A DNA stretch of 35,680 bases from Thiothrix caldifontis (GTDB lineage Bacteria > Pseudomonadota > Gammaproteobacteria > Thiotrichales > Thiotrichaceae): the NCBI RefSeq assembly GCF_900107695.1, contig NZ_FNQP01000032.1, positions 1 through 35,680 of the forward strand. The letters are read 5' to 3'. The notes beneath the pieces are model-generated. The model worked only from the letters and a program-made list of their open reading frames with translations. It had not been told where the DNA came from and did no database searches. Below, one piece after another: positions 1 to 8,067 of this stretch. The position numbers were made by a program, and so were the translations under genes. Every line of letters begins with the position of its first letter. Within the stretch, counting starts at the first letter, position 1.

Positions 1-23
1 CCAGGATCAAACTCTTCAGTTCA
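1..23 (-). rRNA. 16S ribosomal RNA, 5' end only (rest lies outside the window)
   Basis: On the minus strand the window edge reads AACTGAAGAGTTTGATCCTGG, the conserved 5' end of bacterial 16S rRNA (the site of the universal 27F primer). Only about 23 bases are inside; the gene continues leftwards beyond the window. The exact mature 5' end is estimated from the conserved sequence. Tandem promoters and a boxA-like element lie just upstream, supporting a complete rRNA operon. Confidence 0.93.
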
Positions 24-40
24 ATCTTCATCTTTTGAAA

Positions 41-50
41 TTGAAGAGCA
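41..50 (-). promoter_or_regulatory. boxA-like antitermination site in rRNA leader
   Basis: Minus strand reads TGCTCTTCAA, close to the rRNA boxA consensus TGCTCTTTAACA, a short distance upstream of the 16S 5' end, where NusB/NusE-dependent antitermination sites normally lie. It is followed by a short repeat-rich stretch (CTTCAATTTC...GATGAAG) that could fold in the leader. Assignment is by sequence match and position only. Confidence 0.6.
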
Positions 51-197
51 AATCCATTGAAATTACGTATACATTACATTAACGTGAACTCAATGGTTGC
101 TTGCTTCTGTGCCTCTCGACACAACCACAAGCCCCCACACAAGTTTTCTGGCTTCTTTTGTTAATCTGCGCACTGCTCTCTAAGCAGCGAGGGGCGA

Positions 198-226
198 ATC
201 TTAAAGGCTTTTGAACTTCGTGTCAA
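198..226 (-). promoter_or_regulatory. rRNA operon promoter P2
   Basis: Minus strand has a perfect -35 TTGACA (221-226), a 17-base spacer and -10 TAAGAT (198-203), followed by a G+C-rich discriminator TCGCCCCTCGC. Upstream lies an A+T-rich stretch (about 227-255) that looks like an UP element. Such a discriminator is typical of promoters under stringent (ppGpp/DksA) control; that regulation is inferred, not shown. Confidence 0.85.
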
Positions 227-329
227 ACACTTTTTCAAAATTCTTTTTTCGATCCCGAAAACCGAATAATCACCTAAGTTGTTGATTCCGCTTTCGTTTT
301 AGAGCGTTTCCGCCCTGAGTGAGACGCGC

Positions 330-357
330 ATTATACAGACCAGCAGATGACCGTCAA
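330..357 (-). promoter_or_regulatory. rRNA operon promoter P1 with UP-like element
   Basis: Minus strand has -35 TTGACG (352-357), a 16-base spacer, a perfect -10 TATAAT (330-335) and a GCGCGTC discriminator. The A/T tracts just upstream (358-386) resemble an UP element and include the short inverted pair AAACTT/AAGTTT. The -35 begins only about 30 bases after the stop codon of the hydrolase gene on the same strand, and no G+C-rich terminator is visible between them. Confidence 0.85.
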
Positions 358-386
358 GCACTTTTGTGAAACTTTTTTGAAAGTTT

Positions 387-1151
387 TTAGTGAATCTCAC
401 ACCACCCAAGCCCATCCGTTTGATTTGCAAGCTGAATCCAGCCTTGCTCACAACCAACACCCGCACACAACGCTTGATAGGCATAATCCGGCAAGTTGTT
501 ATTCTCGCTCAAATGCATTCCGATCAAATGTTGTAACTGGCTAAGATCAAGCTGCTCTAGTAAGTAGGTAGACTGATTATTATCTAAATGCCCGTAACGC
601 CCCGCTACCCGTGCCTTCAGCGAGGGCGGATAAGCACCATTTGCCAGCATCATCGCGTCATAATTGCATTCCAACATAAGCGCATCCAAACGCTGTAGCA
701 TTTGCAATATTAACGGCGTGTGACTACCGACATCCGTCAGAATGCCTAACTTACGACAACCGTTACCAAATACAAATTGGCAGGGTTCTCGCGCATCATG
801 AGGAACGGGAAAGGGAATAACTTGCAAGTCCTGGATTTCCAGTGCTTGATGAACATTAATGTAATGCGTGTGAGCGAAGTTGGTATCACGCATAGCATGA
901 TAAGTACCCACCGTGAGCCACACAGGAATATTGTAACGCCGGGAAAGTCGCCCCACGCCTGCTGCATGATCGCCATGTTCGTGAGTAATGAGAATTGCCG
1001 TTAGAGACTGTGGCGGACAACCAAGACGGTATAAACGCCGCTCAGTTTCACCCAAGGTAAAACCACAGTCCAGCAAAATGCGAGTTTTGCCGGACTCGAT
1101 GAGTGTACCGTTGCCTTTGCTGCCACTACCGAGGGAAGCAAACCGCAGCAT
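387..1151 (-). CDS. Metallo-beta-lactamase-fold hydrolase (YycJ/WalJ-like)
   Basis: This 254-residue protein has the metallo-beta-lactamase fold signature. It starts with an SLGSGSKGN segment (residues 6-14) typical of the YycJ/WalJ group, followed by the dinuclear metal motif HEHGDH at residues 57-62. Further candidate ligands are the His in PVPHDAR, the Asp in ILTDVGSH and the His in GRYGHLDN. No signal peptide is seen, so it is cytoplasmic. Relatives are thought to be exonuclease-like DNA-processing enzymes, but the substrate here cannot be read from sequence. Its ATG overlaps the bamC stop by one base (TAATG), so it is translated with bamC as the last gene of the dapA-bamC operon. The family is secure, the exact reaction is not. 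Confidence 0.88.
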   Translation of the reverse strand: MLRFASLGSGSKGNGTLIESGKTRILLDCGFTLGETERRLYRLGCPPQSLTAILITHEHGDHAAGVGRLSRRYNIPVWLTVGTYHAMRDTNFAHTHYINVHQALEIQDLQVIPFPVPHDAREPCQFVFGNGCRKLGILTDVGSHTPLILQMLQRLDALMLECNYDAMMLANGAYPPSLKARVAGRYGHLDNNQSTYLLEQLDLSQLQHLIGMHLSENNNLPDYAYQALCAGVGCEQGWIQLANQTDGLGWCEIH

Positions 1152-2266
1152 TAGCGCTCAAATTCAGACTTGAGGCGTTCCAGCAATTCAGTGGCTACTA
1201 CTGGTTTCAATGGGCTGCCGTCAGCGTCACCCACCGTAATCAGGCTACGGTTGCCTGCATCAGAGATTTGCACTTGATATTTGCCGCCAACTTTCAACAT
1301 GTCTTTATCGGATTTGAGCAAACGACTAAAGAAACCTTGCTTGCTGTCGTTATTATCACCGTCATAACTGGCAAGGTAAACACCATTTGCACGCTGCTGA
1401 CCTTCGATGCTCATGCCAATCCGCCCCAGCATCACACCGGTACGAATCCAGACATCATTAGCCGCACCACCCACTACCAAACCGGGTTGCCCGCCTTCCA
1501 ATTGCGTCATGGCGACCGGCACGGCGGTTAAATTAGACTCCGCAACCGGAGCCGCTGCTGCGGTGGCATCACCACCTTGCAGGAAAACCATCAAACGGTT
1601 CAGCATTTCTGCTTCCAATTCGGGTCTTGCCGGAGCGTACTGCCATTTTACCCCAGTGCCACTAACGGATTCTTCTGCACGCTCATGGCTAAGGTAGATG
1701 TTGGTCGCTTGGGCAGCAGGACGTTCCAACCGAATTTTGAAGCGATCACGACTGCCTGCATCATACATGCCTTCAAACGCCTTACCGATAGTCTTACGAA
1801 TAAAATCCAGCGGAATTTCAGCTTTGTTTTCGGCCCAATCGGTTTCCATAATGCCCACGCGCGGCTCATCACGTTTGACACCTACCCCCATCGTGCGCCA
1901 AAACTCGTGCAATTTCGGCCAGACCGCTTCGGCTGGGGCATTGACTTGCAACCAGCGCACATTGCCTTCACGCATAAGCTGGATAGCGGCATTGGTCGGC
2001 AACACCACCGCATTACCTTGTTGCGCCTCACCGCGTGCCAACGCCGCCGCACTCACCGAACCACCCGGAATGGTAGCGTAAGTTGGGTCATAGTCTGGCG
2101 TATTCAGATCCGGGGGAACTTCTAGCGAATTAACGCTTTTATTGTTTTTGTAATCCACCCGATCACTGACTGAATCAATGTTCAAGCCGGAGCAAGCAGA
2201 CAGTATCAGTGCTGAACCGATAACCACCACTGAACGTGACAGAGGAAGTATATTCATGGGACTCAT
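1151..2266 (-). CDS. bamC: Outer membrane assembly lipoprotein BamC
   Basis: BamC (NlpB) is a lipoprotein of the BAM complex, which folds beta-barrel proteins into the outer membrane. The 371-residue product has a lipoprotein signal ending in the lipobox LSAC, with Cys25 as the acylated residue. A BamC-type unstructured segment follows (LEVPPDLNTPDYDP), then two helix-grip-like domains. The position directly after dapA matches the classical dapA-nlpB order of Gammaproteobacteria, which strongly supports the call. The gap to dapA is about 20 bases, and its stop overlaps the start of the next gene. An internal ATG at 2257 is an alternative start that would still leave the signal peptide intact; the upstream ATG is kept because of a weak GGA motif about 7 bases before it. 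Confidence 0.9.
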   Translation of the reverse strand: MSPMNILPLSRSVVVIGSALILSACSGLNIDSVSDRVDYKNNKSVNSLEVPPDLNTPDYDPTYATIPGGSVSAAALARGEAQQGNAVVLPTNAAIQLMREGNVRWLQVNAPAEAVWPKLHEFWRTMGVGVKRDEPRVGIMETDWAENKAEIPLDFIRKTIGKAFEGMYDAGSRDRFKIRLERPAAQATNIYLSHERAEESVSGTGVKWQYAPARPELEAEMLNRLMVFLQGGDATAAAAPVAESNLTAVPVAMTQLEGGQPGLVVGGAANDVWIRTGVMLGRIGMSIEGQQRANGVYLASYDGDNNDSKQGFFSRLLKSDKDMLKVGGKYQVQISDAGNRSLITVGDADGSPLKPVVATELLERLKSEFER

Positions 2267-2286
2267 TGTCTATTCCGTTTAGAAAA

Positions 2287-3168
2287 CTAACACTCAATAC
2301 CGGCTTGACGCATGGCTGCCAGCACTTGGGGCTTAATAGCCTCAGAACAAGGGACAAGCGGTAAACGTATGCCGCGTTCATCCCCAAAACCCATTTTCGC
2401 CAATGCCCATTTTACCGGCATCGGGTTAGGTTCAAGGAACAAATCGGTATGCAATGCCGCAAGTGTAGCATTGATACGGCTTGCCGTTTCCCGATCACCG
2501 GCTAAAGCAGCGGCACACATTTCATGCATCGCTTTAGGCGCAACGTTGGCAGTGACGGAAATATCGCCTTTGCCGCCCATCAGAATCAATTCCATGGCCG
2601 TCGCGTCATCGCCACTGTACAAATCCATACGGTCGCCACAACGCTGTAAAATGTCGGCGGCACGTTCCAGATTACCGGTCGCTTCTTTAATGCCGACGAT
2701 ATTAGGGATCGCCGCCAAACGCTCAACCGTTTCAGGCAACATGTCACATGACGTGCGCCCCGGTACATTGTAAAGAATCTGTGGAATTGCCACGCGCTCG
2801 GCAATCAGCTTGTAATGCTGATACAAACCTTCTTGCGTCGGCTTATTGTAGTAAGGTGTCACCAGCAAACAAGCATCTGCGCCGTCTTGCATGGCGATTT
2901 CAGTCATTTCAATCGCTTCGGCGGTGCTATTCGAGCCAGTGCCTGCGATGACCGGAATTTTACCCGCCACCAAATCAATCACACGTTTCATGACATGCCG
3001 GTGTTCCTTGTAATTCAAGGTTGCCGATTCGCCGGTTGTGCCGACTGCCACAATAGCATCGGTGCCGTTTTCCAAATGGAAAGCCACCAGAGCTTCCAAC
3101 GCCGCCTCATCCACGTCCCCATTGGCTTTCATCGGGGTTATGAGTGCCACCATACTGCCGCGAAACAT
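2287..3168 (-). CDS. dapA: 4-hydroxy-tetrahydrodipicolinate synthase
   Basis: DapA condenses pyruvate with aspartate semialdehyde, the first committed step of lysine and diaminopimelate synthesis. From the chosen ATG the protein has 293 residues, the normal length. Catalytic residues fall at the textbook positions: Thr44 and Thr45 in GTTGES, Tyr133 in ILYNVPGRTS, Arg138, and the Schiff-base Lys161 in GIKEATG. The start at 3168 (MFRGSMVA) is chosen over an in-frame ATG 57 bases upstream because GGAG lies 7 bases before it and family members begin there. It leads an operon with bamC and the hydrolase gene, and is divergent from bcp. Confidence 0.97.
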   Translation of the reverse strand: MFRGSMVALITPMKANGDVDEAALEALVAFHLENGTDAIVAVGTTGESATLNYKEHRHVMKRVIDLVAGKIPVIAGTGSNSTAEAIEMTEIAMQDGADACLLVTPYYNKPTQEGLYQHYKLIAERVAIPQILYNVPGRTSCDMLPETVERLAAIPNIVGIKEATGNLERAADILQRCGDRMDLYSGDDATAMELILMGGKGDISVTANVAPKAMHEMCAAALAGDRETASRINATLAALHTDLFLEPNPMPVKWALAKMGFGDERGIRLPLVPCSEAIKPQVLAAMRQAGIEC

Positions 3169-3188
3169 GCAAATCTCCAAAAAATAGT

Positions 3189-3216
3189 TTGACAGCATAC
3201 TACTGAGGCGGGTAAT
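3189..3216 (+). promoter_or_regulatory. Candidate bcp promoter
   Basis: The 80-base gap between divergent dapA and bcp holds a perfect -35 TTGACA (3189-3194) and, 16 bases on, a partial -10 GGTAAT (3211-3216). Just downstream is an interrupted palindrome AACACAAGTGTT, a possible operator. The -10 match is weak, so this is tentative. Confidence 0.35.
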
Positions 3217-3248
3217 GAAACACAAGTGTTACACGAAAGGAGAACCTA

Positions 3249-3722
3249 ATGACGACTTTAACCCTCGGTACGCCCGTACCTGACTTCACTCTAGCCGCCA
3301 CCTCTGACACGACCTTCCGCCTATCCGATTTTCAGGAAAAAGCCAACGTTGTCCTCTATTTTTACCCTAAGGACAGCACGCCCGGTTGTACCACCGAAGG
3401 GCAGGATTTCCGCGATGCGTATGCAGAATTCCAAGCCGCCGACACCGTGGTCTTTGGTATTTCGCGGGATAGCCTAAAGTCGCACGAAAATTTCAAAGCA
3501 AAACAAGCTTTTCCCTTTGAACTGCTGGCGGACGTGGATGAAATCGCCTGCAAACTGTTCGATGTCATCAAATTGAAAAATATGTATGGCAAACAGGTAC
3601 TCGGTATTGAACGCAGCACGTTTCTGATAGATAAGCAGGGTGTGTTGCGGCACGAATGGCGCAAAGTGTCGGTAAAAACACACGTTGCGGCAGTATTGGC
3701 AGCGGTGCAAGCGCTGGTTTAA
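3249..3722 (+). CDS. bcp: Thioredoxin-dependent thiol peroxidase Bcp/PrxQ
   Basis: This 157-residue cytoplasmic peroxiredoxin of the Bcp/PrxQ class reduces hydroperoxides. The peroxidatic cysteine is Cys47 in the motif PKDSTPGCTTE. The second cysteine found five residues later in many Bcp proteins (E. coli type) is absent: the sequence is CTTEGQDF. The only other cysteine is Cys101 (EIACKLF), so this is either a one-cysteine enzyme or uses Cys101 or a partner thiol for resolution. A good AAGGAGA precedes the ATG. It is divergent from dapA and followed 41 bases later by the PhoH gene on the same strand. Confidence 0.95.
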   Translation: MTTLTLGTPVPDFTLAATSDTTFRLSDFQEKANVVLYFYPKDSTPGCTTEGQDFRDAYAEFQAADTVVFGISRDSLKSHENFKAKQAFPFELLADVDEIACKLFDVIKLKNMYGKQVLGIERSTFLIDKQGVLRHEWRKVSVKTHVAAVLAAVQALV

Positions 3723-3763
3723 ACACCTAAAATAATGCTTACAATATGACCTTAAGGAGTATC

Positions 3764-5185
3764 ATGAGTCCAGCACACGCCCCCCATACCCACGTAAACC
3801 GCTTATTTGTCCTCGATACTAACGTGCTGATGCACGACCCCACCGCCCTCTTCCGCTTCCAAGAACACGATATTTTCCTGCCCATGGTGGTGCTGGAAGA
3901 GCTGGATCACAGCAAAAAAGGCGTGTCAGAAGTGGCGCGTAATGTACGGCAAGTCAGCCGCTTTATGGATGATCTGATTTCCGCTGCCGGTGCCGATGCC
4001 ATTCATTCAGGCGTACTGTTATCCAGCAACCCGATGTTCGGTAATGGCAAAGCGCCCAGCGGCAAACTGCTGTTTCAAACCGAGGCGCTGAATTATCCTG
4101 CCCCAACGGGTTTGCCAGGGGATTCACCCGACAATACCATCCTCACCGTTGCGCTGAGCTTGCGGGACAAATACCCCGAACGTGATGTGATTTTGGTCTC
4201 GAAAGACATCAACCTGCGCATTAAAGCCACGATTGTGGGCTTGAAAGCGGAAGATTATTTCAACGACCAAGTGTTGGATGATGCCGACTTGTTGCCCACG
4301 GGTTTCCACGAATTGCCCGCCGATTTCTGGGAAGCCCATAACAAGGAAATGGAATCGTGGAAAGAGCACGGGCATACCTTCTACAAACTGTTCGGTCCAT
4401 TGACGCACGAATGGCTACCGGGGCATTTCTTAGCTTTACCGGGCGATCAACCGTTTCAAGCGATTGTGCGTAAAAAAACGTTCGATCACGTCATTATTGA
4501 AACCATCCGCGATTTTACCGAACCACGCCACGCCGTTTGGGGGATTACCGCCCGTAACCGCGAACAAAATTTCGCCCTGAATTTGCTGATGGATCCTGAC
4601 ATTGATTTCGTCACCATGTTAGGCGCGGCTGGGACGGGTAAAACCTTGCTGACACTCGCCGCTGGTTTGGCGCAATTGCTGGATGAACAACTGTACAAAG
4701 AAATCATTATGACCCGTGTCACCGTGCCAGTCGGCGAAGACATCGGCTTTTTACCCGGTACGGAAGAGGAAAAAATGGCACCGTGGATGGGTGCGCTCAT
4801 GGATAACCTCGAAGTCCTCACCCAGCCCAGTGGTGGCAGCAAATGGGGCCGCAGCGCCACCGATGAATTCCTCATGAGTAAAATCAAGATAAAATCGCTA
4901 AATTTTATGCGTGGTCGAACCTTCCTGAATCGGTATATCATTATCGACGAAGCGCAAAATCTCACCCCTAAACAGATGAAAACCCTGATTACCCGTGCAG
5001 GGCCGGGAACAAAAGTCGTGTGCTTGGGGAATATTGCGCAGATTGATACACCGTATTTGACCGAAACTTCTTCTGGTTTGACGTATGTGGTGGATCGTTT
5101 CAAGGGCTGGGAACACGGCGGACACGTCACGCTGCAACGCGGCGAACGTTCACGCTTAGCGGATTACGCTTCCGAGCATTTATAA
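3764..5185 (+). CDS. PIN-PhoH fusion ATPase (PhoH2 family)
   Basis: The 473-residue product joins an N-terminal PIN ribonuclease domain, starting at about residue 14 with FVLDTNVLMHDP, to a C-terminal PhoH-type ATPase. The ATPase has a Walker A segment (GAAGTGKT) and Walker B IIIDEAQNLTP. PhoH2 proteins of this layout have been described as RNA-unwinding and RNA-cleaving enzymes; that activity is inferred here from the family. The start at 3764 is preferred over an in-frame ATG 18 bases upstream because AAGGAGTATC precedes it directly. A TACAAT box about 20 bases upstream could be a -10. The DedA gene follows after 13 bases and is probably co-transcribed. Confidence 0.93.
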   Translation: MSPAHAPHTHVNRLFVLDTNVLMHDPTALFRFQEHDIFLPMVVLEELDHSKKGVSEVARNVRQVSRFMDDLISAAGADAIHSGVLLSSNPMFGNGKAPSGKLLFQTEALNYPAPTGLPGDSPDNTILTVALSLRDKYPERDVILVSKDINLRIKATIVGLKAEDYFNDQVLDDADLLPTGFHELPADFWEAHNKEMESWKEHGHTFYKLFGPLTHEWLPGHFLALPGDQPFQAIVRKKTFDHVIIETIRDFTEPRHAVWGITARNREQNFALNLLMDPDIDFVTMLGAAGTGKTLLTLAAGLAQLLDEQLYKEIIMTRVTVPVGEDIGFLPGTEEEKMAPWMGALMDNLEVLTQPSGGSKWGRSATDEFLMSKIKIKSLNFMRGRTFLNRYIIIDEAQNLTPKQMKTLITRAGPGTKVVCLGNIAQIDTPYLTETSSGLTYVVDRFKGWEHGGHVTLQRGERSRLADYASEHL

Positions 5186-5198
5186 AAAAGGGTTTTGT

Positions 5199-5801
5199 AT
5201 GTTGCACGATTTTATCAACTGGATACTCGCTACGGTTGAAGCTTGGGGCTATTGGGGCATTTTCATTGCAATGGCGATGGAATCAACCGTATTACCCGTG
5301 CCCAGCGAACTGGTGGTGATTCCGGCGGGAATGCTGGCTTATCAGGGAAAAATGAGCCTATTCGGGGTCATTATGGCCTCAACGTTCGGTAGTTTGTTGG
5401 GCGCAACCATCAACTATGTGTTTGCCATGTGGGTGGGGCGACCATTTTTGGAAAAATACGGCAAGTATTTCTTTGTACGCCCTGCACTGTTACACAAAAC
5501 CGATGATTTCTTCACCAAACACGGAGCGATTTCGACCTTTACCGGGCGTTTGATTCCGGGGATTCGTCACCTGATTTCGCTGCCCGCCGGATTAGTGGGG
5601 ATGAATTTTGCCTCATTTGCGTTTTACACCACCGTCGGTGCTGGTTTGTGGTCGATCGTGCTGGCACTGTTTGGCTACTTCATCGGGGGTAGTCAGGAAG
5701 TGATTGCCGAAAATAAAGGGCTGATCGTGCTGGGAACCTTGGGCTTTGTCGCTTTAGTTATCGGCGGTTATTACTTCTGGCAAAAACGTAGTGCTGCTTA
5801 A
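5199..5801 (+). CDS. DedA/SNARE-associated family membrane protein
   Basis: The 200-residue inner-membrane protein has the DedA features: an acidic residue and proline in TVLPVPSELVVIPAG (about residues 30-44), the conserved FTGRLIPGIRHLISLPAG segment, and about four to five hydrophobic helices. DedA proteins support envelope integrity and are proposed lipid (undecaprenyl phosphate or phospholipid) flippases; the substrate here is unknown. It is the second gene after the PIN-PhoH gene, with AAAGGG before its ATG. Its stop overlaps the end of the convergent LysR gene by 4 bases, leaving no room for a terminator between them. Confidence 0.93.
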   Translation: MLHDFINWILATVEAWGYWGIFIAMAMESTVLPVPSELVVIPAGMLAYQGKMSLFGVIMASTFGSLLGATINYVFAMWVGRPFLEKYGKYFFVRPALLHKTDDFFTKHGAISTFTGRLIPGIRHLISLPAGLVGMNFASFAFYTTVGAGLWSIVLALFGYFIGGSQEVIAENKGLIVLGTLGFVALVIGGYYFWQKRSAA

Positions 5802-6688
5802 GCAATTTGCAGGGCGCTAATCAAAAAATCGACCAATGCCCGCGTCTTTTCAGGCAAAAACTGCCGACTGGGATAAACCGCGTAGACCGATACGGTTTGC
5901 GCGGAATAGTCCGGTAAAATCCGCACCAACTCACCCTTTTCCAACGCCGCAATCAATTCAAAGTCAGGCAACAGCGCAACGCCCATGCCTGCAATCGCGG
6001 CTTGTTTCAGCACTTCGCCATTATTGGCGCATAATTGCCCGCGTATTTGTACATTGTTGGCGTTTCCGCCGTGATCATAAAGCGTCCAGCCTTCGCGGTG
6101 ACTGACATTGGTGTAATGCAGGCATTGGTGTTGGGCTAACTCGGCAGGCGTTTGCGGTGTGCCGTGGGTTTGTAAATAGGCTGGTGCGGCGACGGGCAGT
6201 AAATAAGCATTTTCCAGTTTGCGAGCCACTAAACGCGAATCGTCCAACACGCCGATACGGATGACCACATCGTAATCACCACTCGCCGCGTCGGTATAAG
6301 CATCGTCCAAATGCGCCGTCAGGTGAATGTCGGGGTGTTGCTGCAAAAAGCGAATCAGCAGTTTGGTGAGGCGTACTTTGCCGTAAGTCATCGGCATATT
6401 GATGCGTAACTCGCCACTGAGTTTGCCCTGCATTGCCAGCAAATGTTGATCAACGCGGTTCACTTCCTCCTGAACTTCGCGGCAGTGTTGGTAGTAATAA
6501 TGCCCTGCTTCAGTCAAGGACAGTTGGCGGGTATTACGGGTTAGCAGACGCACACCCAGCTCGGTTTCCAACATTTTCAAGCGTTTGCTGACGGCGGCAA
6601 CCGTAAGTTCCAATTGATCGGCGGCAGCAGTGATGCTTCCCTTATCAACGACAGCAACAAAATTAGCCATGTAATCCAAGCGACTCAT
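5798..6688 (-). CDS. LysR-family transcriptional regulator
   Basis: The 296-residue protein has an N-terminal winged helix-turn-helix (about residues 1-60, with ITAAADQLELTVAAVSKRLK and the LTEAG end) and a C-terminal periplasmic-binding-protein-like effector domain. It resembles the AaeR/DhcR-like LysR subgroup that commonly sits divergent from redox or pirin genes. AGGAAGTTAACA precedes the ATG. It is divergent from the pirin gene across about 100 bases that contain an inverted repeat, so control of pirin and cytochrome b561 is the simplest expectation. The effector is unknown. Confidence 0.93.
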   Translation of the reverse strand: MSRLDYMANFVAVVDKGSITAAADQLELTVAAVSKRLKMLETELGVRLLTRNTRQLSLTEAGHYYYQHCREVQEEVNRVDQHLLAMQGKLSGELRINMPMTYGKVRLTKLLIRFLQQHPDIHLTAHLDDAYTDAASGDYDVVIRIGVLDDSRLVARKLENAYLLPVAAPAYLQTHGTPQTPAELAQHQCLHYTNVSHREGWTLYDHGGNANNVQIRGQLCANNGEVLKQAAIAGMGVALLPDFELIAALEKGELVRILPDYSAQTVSVYAVYPSRQFLPEKTRALVDFLISALQIA

Positions 6689-6723
6689 TGTTAACTTCCT
6701 GTTGAGAGTTAGTGTAGTTTTCG

Positions 6724-6774
6724 TGTCTTTATCAAAAACCCATTAAACCCTATCCTTTCACTCAGGTAAAGACA
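6724..6774. promoter_or_regulatory. Inverted repeat in the LysR-pirin divergent region
   Basis: TGTCTTTA at 6724-6731 and its exact reverse complement TAAAGACA at 6767-6774 flank 35 bases within the shared promoter region. Such wide dyads can be regulator half-sites or a chance pair. LysR proteins usually bind T-N11-A dyads, which this is not, so the assignment as an operator is tentative. Confidence 0.3.
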
Positions 6775-6791
6775 GTTTCAAGGAGTATGTT

Positions 6792-7487
6792 ATGGAACTT
6801 ATTCGTGCAGATTCACGCGGGGCATTCACCAACGACTGGTTGGATAGCCGCCACAGCTTTTCGTTTAGCGATTATTACGATGCGGAGCGGATGTCTTTTT
6901 CATCCCTGCGGGTAATCAATGAGGATTGGGTAGCGGCTAAAGGCGGCTTTCCGATGCACGGGCATCGTGATATGGAAATCGTCACTTACGTGATGGAAGG
7001 CGCATTGTCGCACAAGGATAGCCTCGGCAATGGCAGCACAATTCGCCCCGGCGATGTACAGCGCATGAGTGCCGGGCGCGGCATTTTGCATTCGGAATTC
7101 AATCATTCGGAAACCGAAGCGGTACATTTGCTGCAAATCTGGTTATTGCCCAAGTTTACGGGGATTCAACCGGGGTATGCGCAGGAACATTTTCCGCTGG
7201 AACAACGGCGCGGCAAGCTGCAATTGCTGGTATCAGCGGACGGGCGTGATGGCTCATTACGGATGAATACTGATGCGAATTTGTACGCCAGTATCTTGGT
7301 AGCGGACGAACAGGTCACGTATCAGCGCCCGGAAAATCGCGCGATTTATGTGCATGTCGCACGCGGCAGTTTGCAAGTGAATGGCACAGCGTTACAGGCA
7401 GGCGATGCACTGCAAATTCGCGAGGAAACGGAATTGCTGTTTGGTACGGCAGATTCGGCGGAATTTTTGGTGTTTGATTTGCCGTAG
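6792..7487 (+). CDS. Pirin family protein (YhhW-like bicupin)
   Basis: The 231-residue bicupin has all four metal ligands of pirin at the same residue numbers as the human protein: His56 and His58 (PMHGHRD), His101 and Glu103 (ILHSEF). E. coli YhhW has quercetin 2,3-dioxygenase activity in vitro; the natural substrate of bacterial pirins is unsettled. It has no signal peptide. CAAGGAGTATGTT precedes the ATG. It is divergent from the LysR gene and 10 bases before the cytochrome b561 gene, so a short LysR-controlled transcript of pirin, cytochrome b561 and YceI is likely. Confidence 0.95.
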   Translation: MELIRADSRGAFTNDWLDSRHSFSFSDYYDAERMSFSSLRVINEDWVAAKGGFPMHGHRDMEIVTYVMEGALSHKDSLGNGSTIRPGDVQRMSAGRGILHSEFNHSETEAVHLLQIWLLPKFTGIQPGYAQEHFPLEQRRGKLQLLVSADGRDGSLRMNTDANLYASILVADEQVTYQRPENRAIYVHVARGSLQVNGTALQAGDALQIREETELLFGTADSAEFLVFDLP

Positions 7488-7497
7488 AAGGTGATTT

Positions 7498-8046
7498 ATG
7501 CAGATTGGAAATTCGGAAAAAACTTATGGCCTAGTGTCGATTGCGCTGCACTGGGTAATGGCAGTGGCACTGATAGGGATGTATTTCGTCGGCGATTACA
7601 TGGTGGAACTGGAGTATTACGACCGCTTGTACCACACGCTGCCGGGCTTGCATAAGGAAATTGGGGTGCTGTTGGGCGCGTTATTGCTGGTGCGTTTAGC
7701 ATGGGTGACGGCGCAACCACGCCCGCAGATAGTGGGCAATGCACCCGCATTTACCCACACGCTTGGCAAATTGGGACACCTTGCGTTGTATAGTTTGCTG
7801 ATCGTGATGCTGATCAGCGGCTATTTGATTTCGACGGCGAAAGGGCACGGCATTAACGTGTTTGATTGGTTTGAAGTGCCTGCCCTGTTGCCGCAAAGCA
7901 AGGAACGCGGCGAACTGGCGGGCGATATTCACGAAATTGCCGGAATCTTGTTTATTTTACTGGTTGGCGTACACGCGCTGGCTGCTTTCATCCACCATTT
8001 TTATTGGAAAGACAACACCTTGACCCGTATGTTGGGCAAGGGTTAA
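7498..8046 (+). CDS. Cytochrome b561 family membrane protein
   Basis: The 182-residue protein has four hydrophobic helices and the histidines expected of a di-heme cytochrome b561: His18 (IALHWVMA), His51 (GLHKEIG), one in DIHEIAGIL and one in GVHALAAFIHHF. The family moves electrons across the inner membrane, often between quinol and periplasmic partners. GAAGGTG precedes the ATG. It is followed after 21 bases by a YceI gene; the b561-YceI pair is common in Proteobacteria, where YceI binds isoprenoid quinones, suggesting a shared quinone-related role. Confidence 0.93.
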   Translation: MQIGNSEKTYGLVSIALHWVMAVALIGMYFVGDYMVELEYYDRLYHTLPGLHKEIGVLLGALLLVRLAWVTAQPRPQIVGNAPAFTHTLGKLGHLALYSLLIVMLISGYLISTAKGHGINVFDWFEVPALLPQSKERGELAGDIHEIAGILFILLVGVHALAAFIHHFYWKDNTLTRMLGKG

Positions 8047-8067
8047 TGATACACAAAGGAGATTCAC

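Noticed and set aside
1103-2125. Several plus-strand ORFs within the bamC region
   Set aside because: They lie opposite bamC, which has a lipobox and the expected neighbour dapA.
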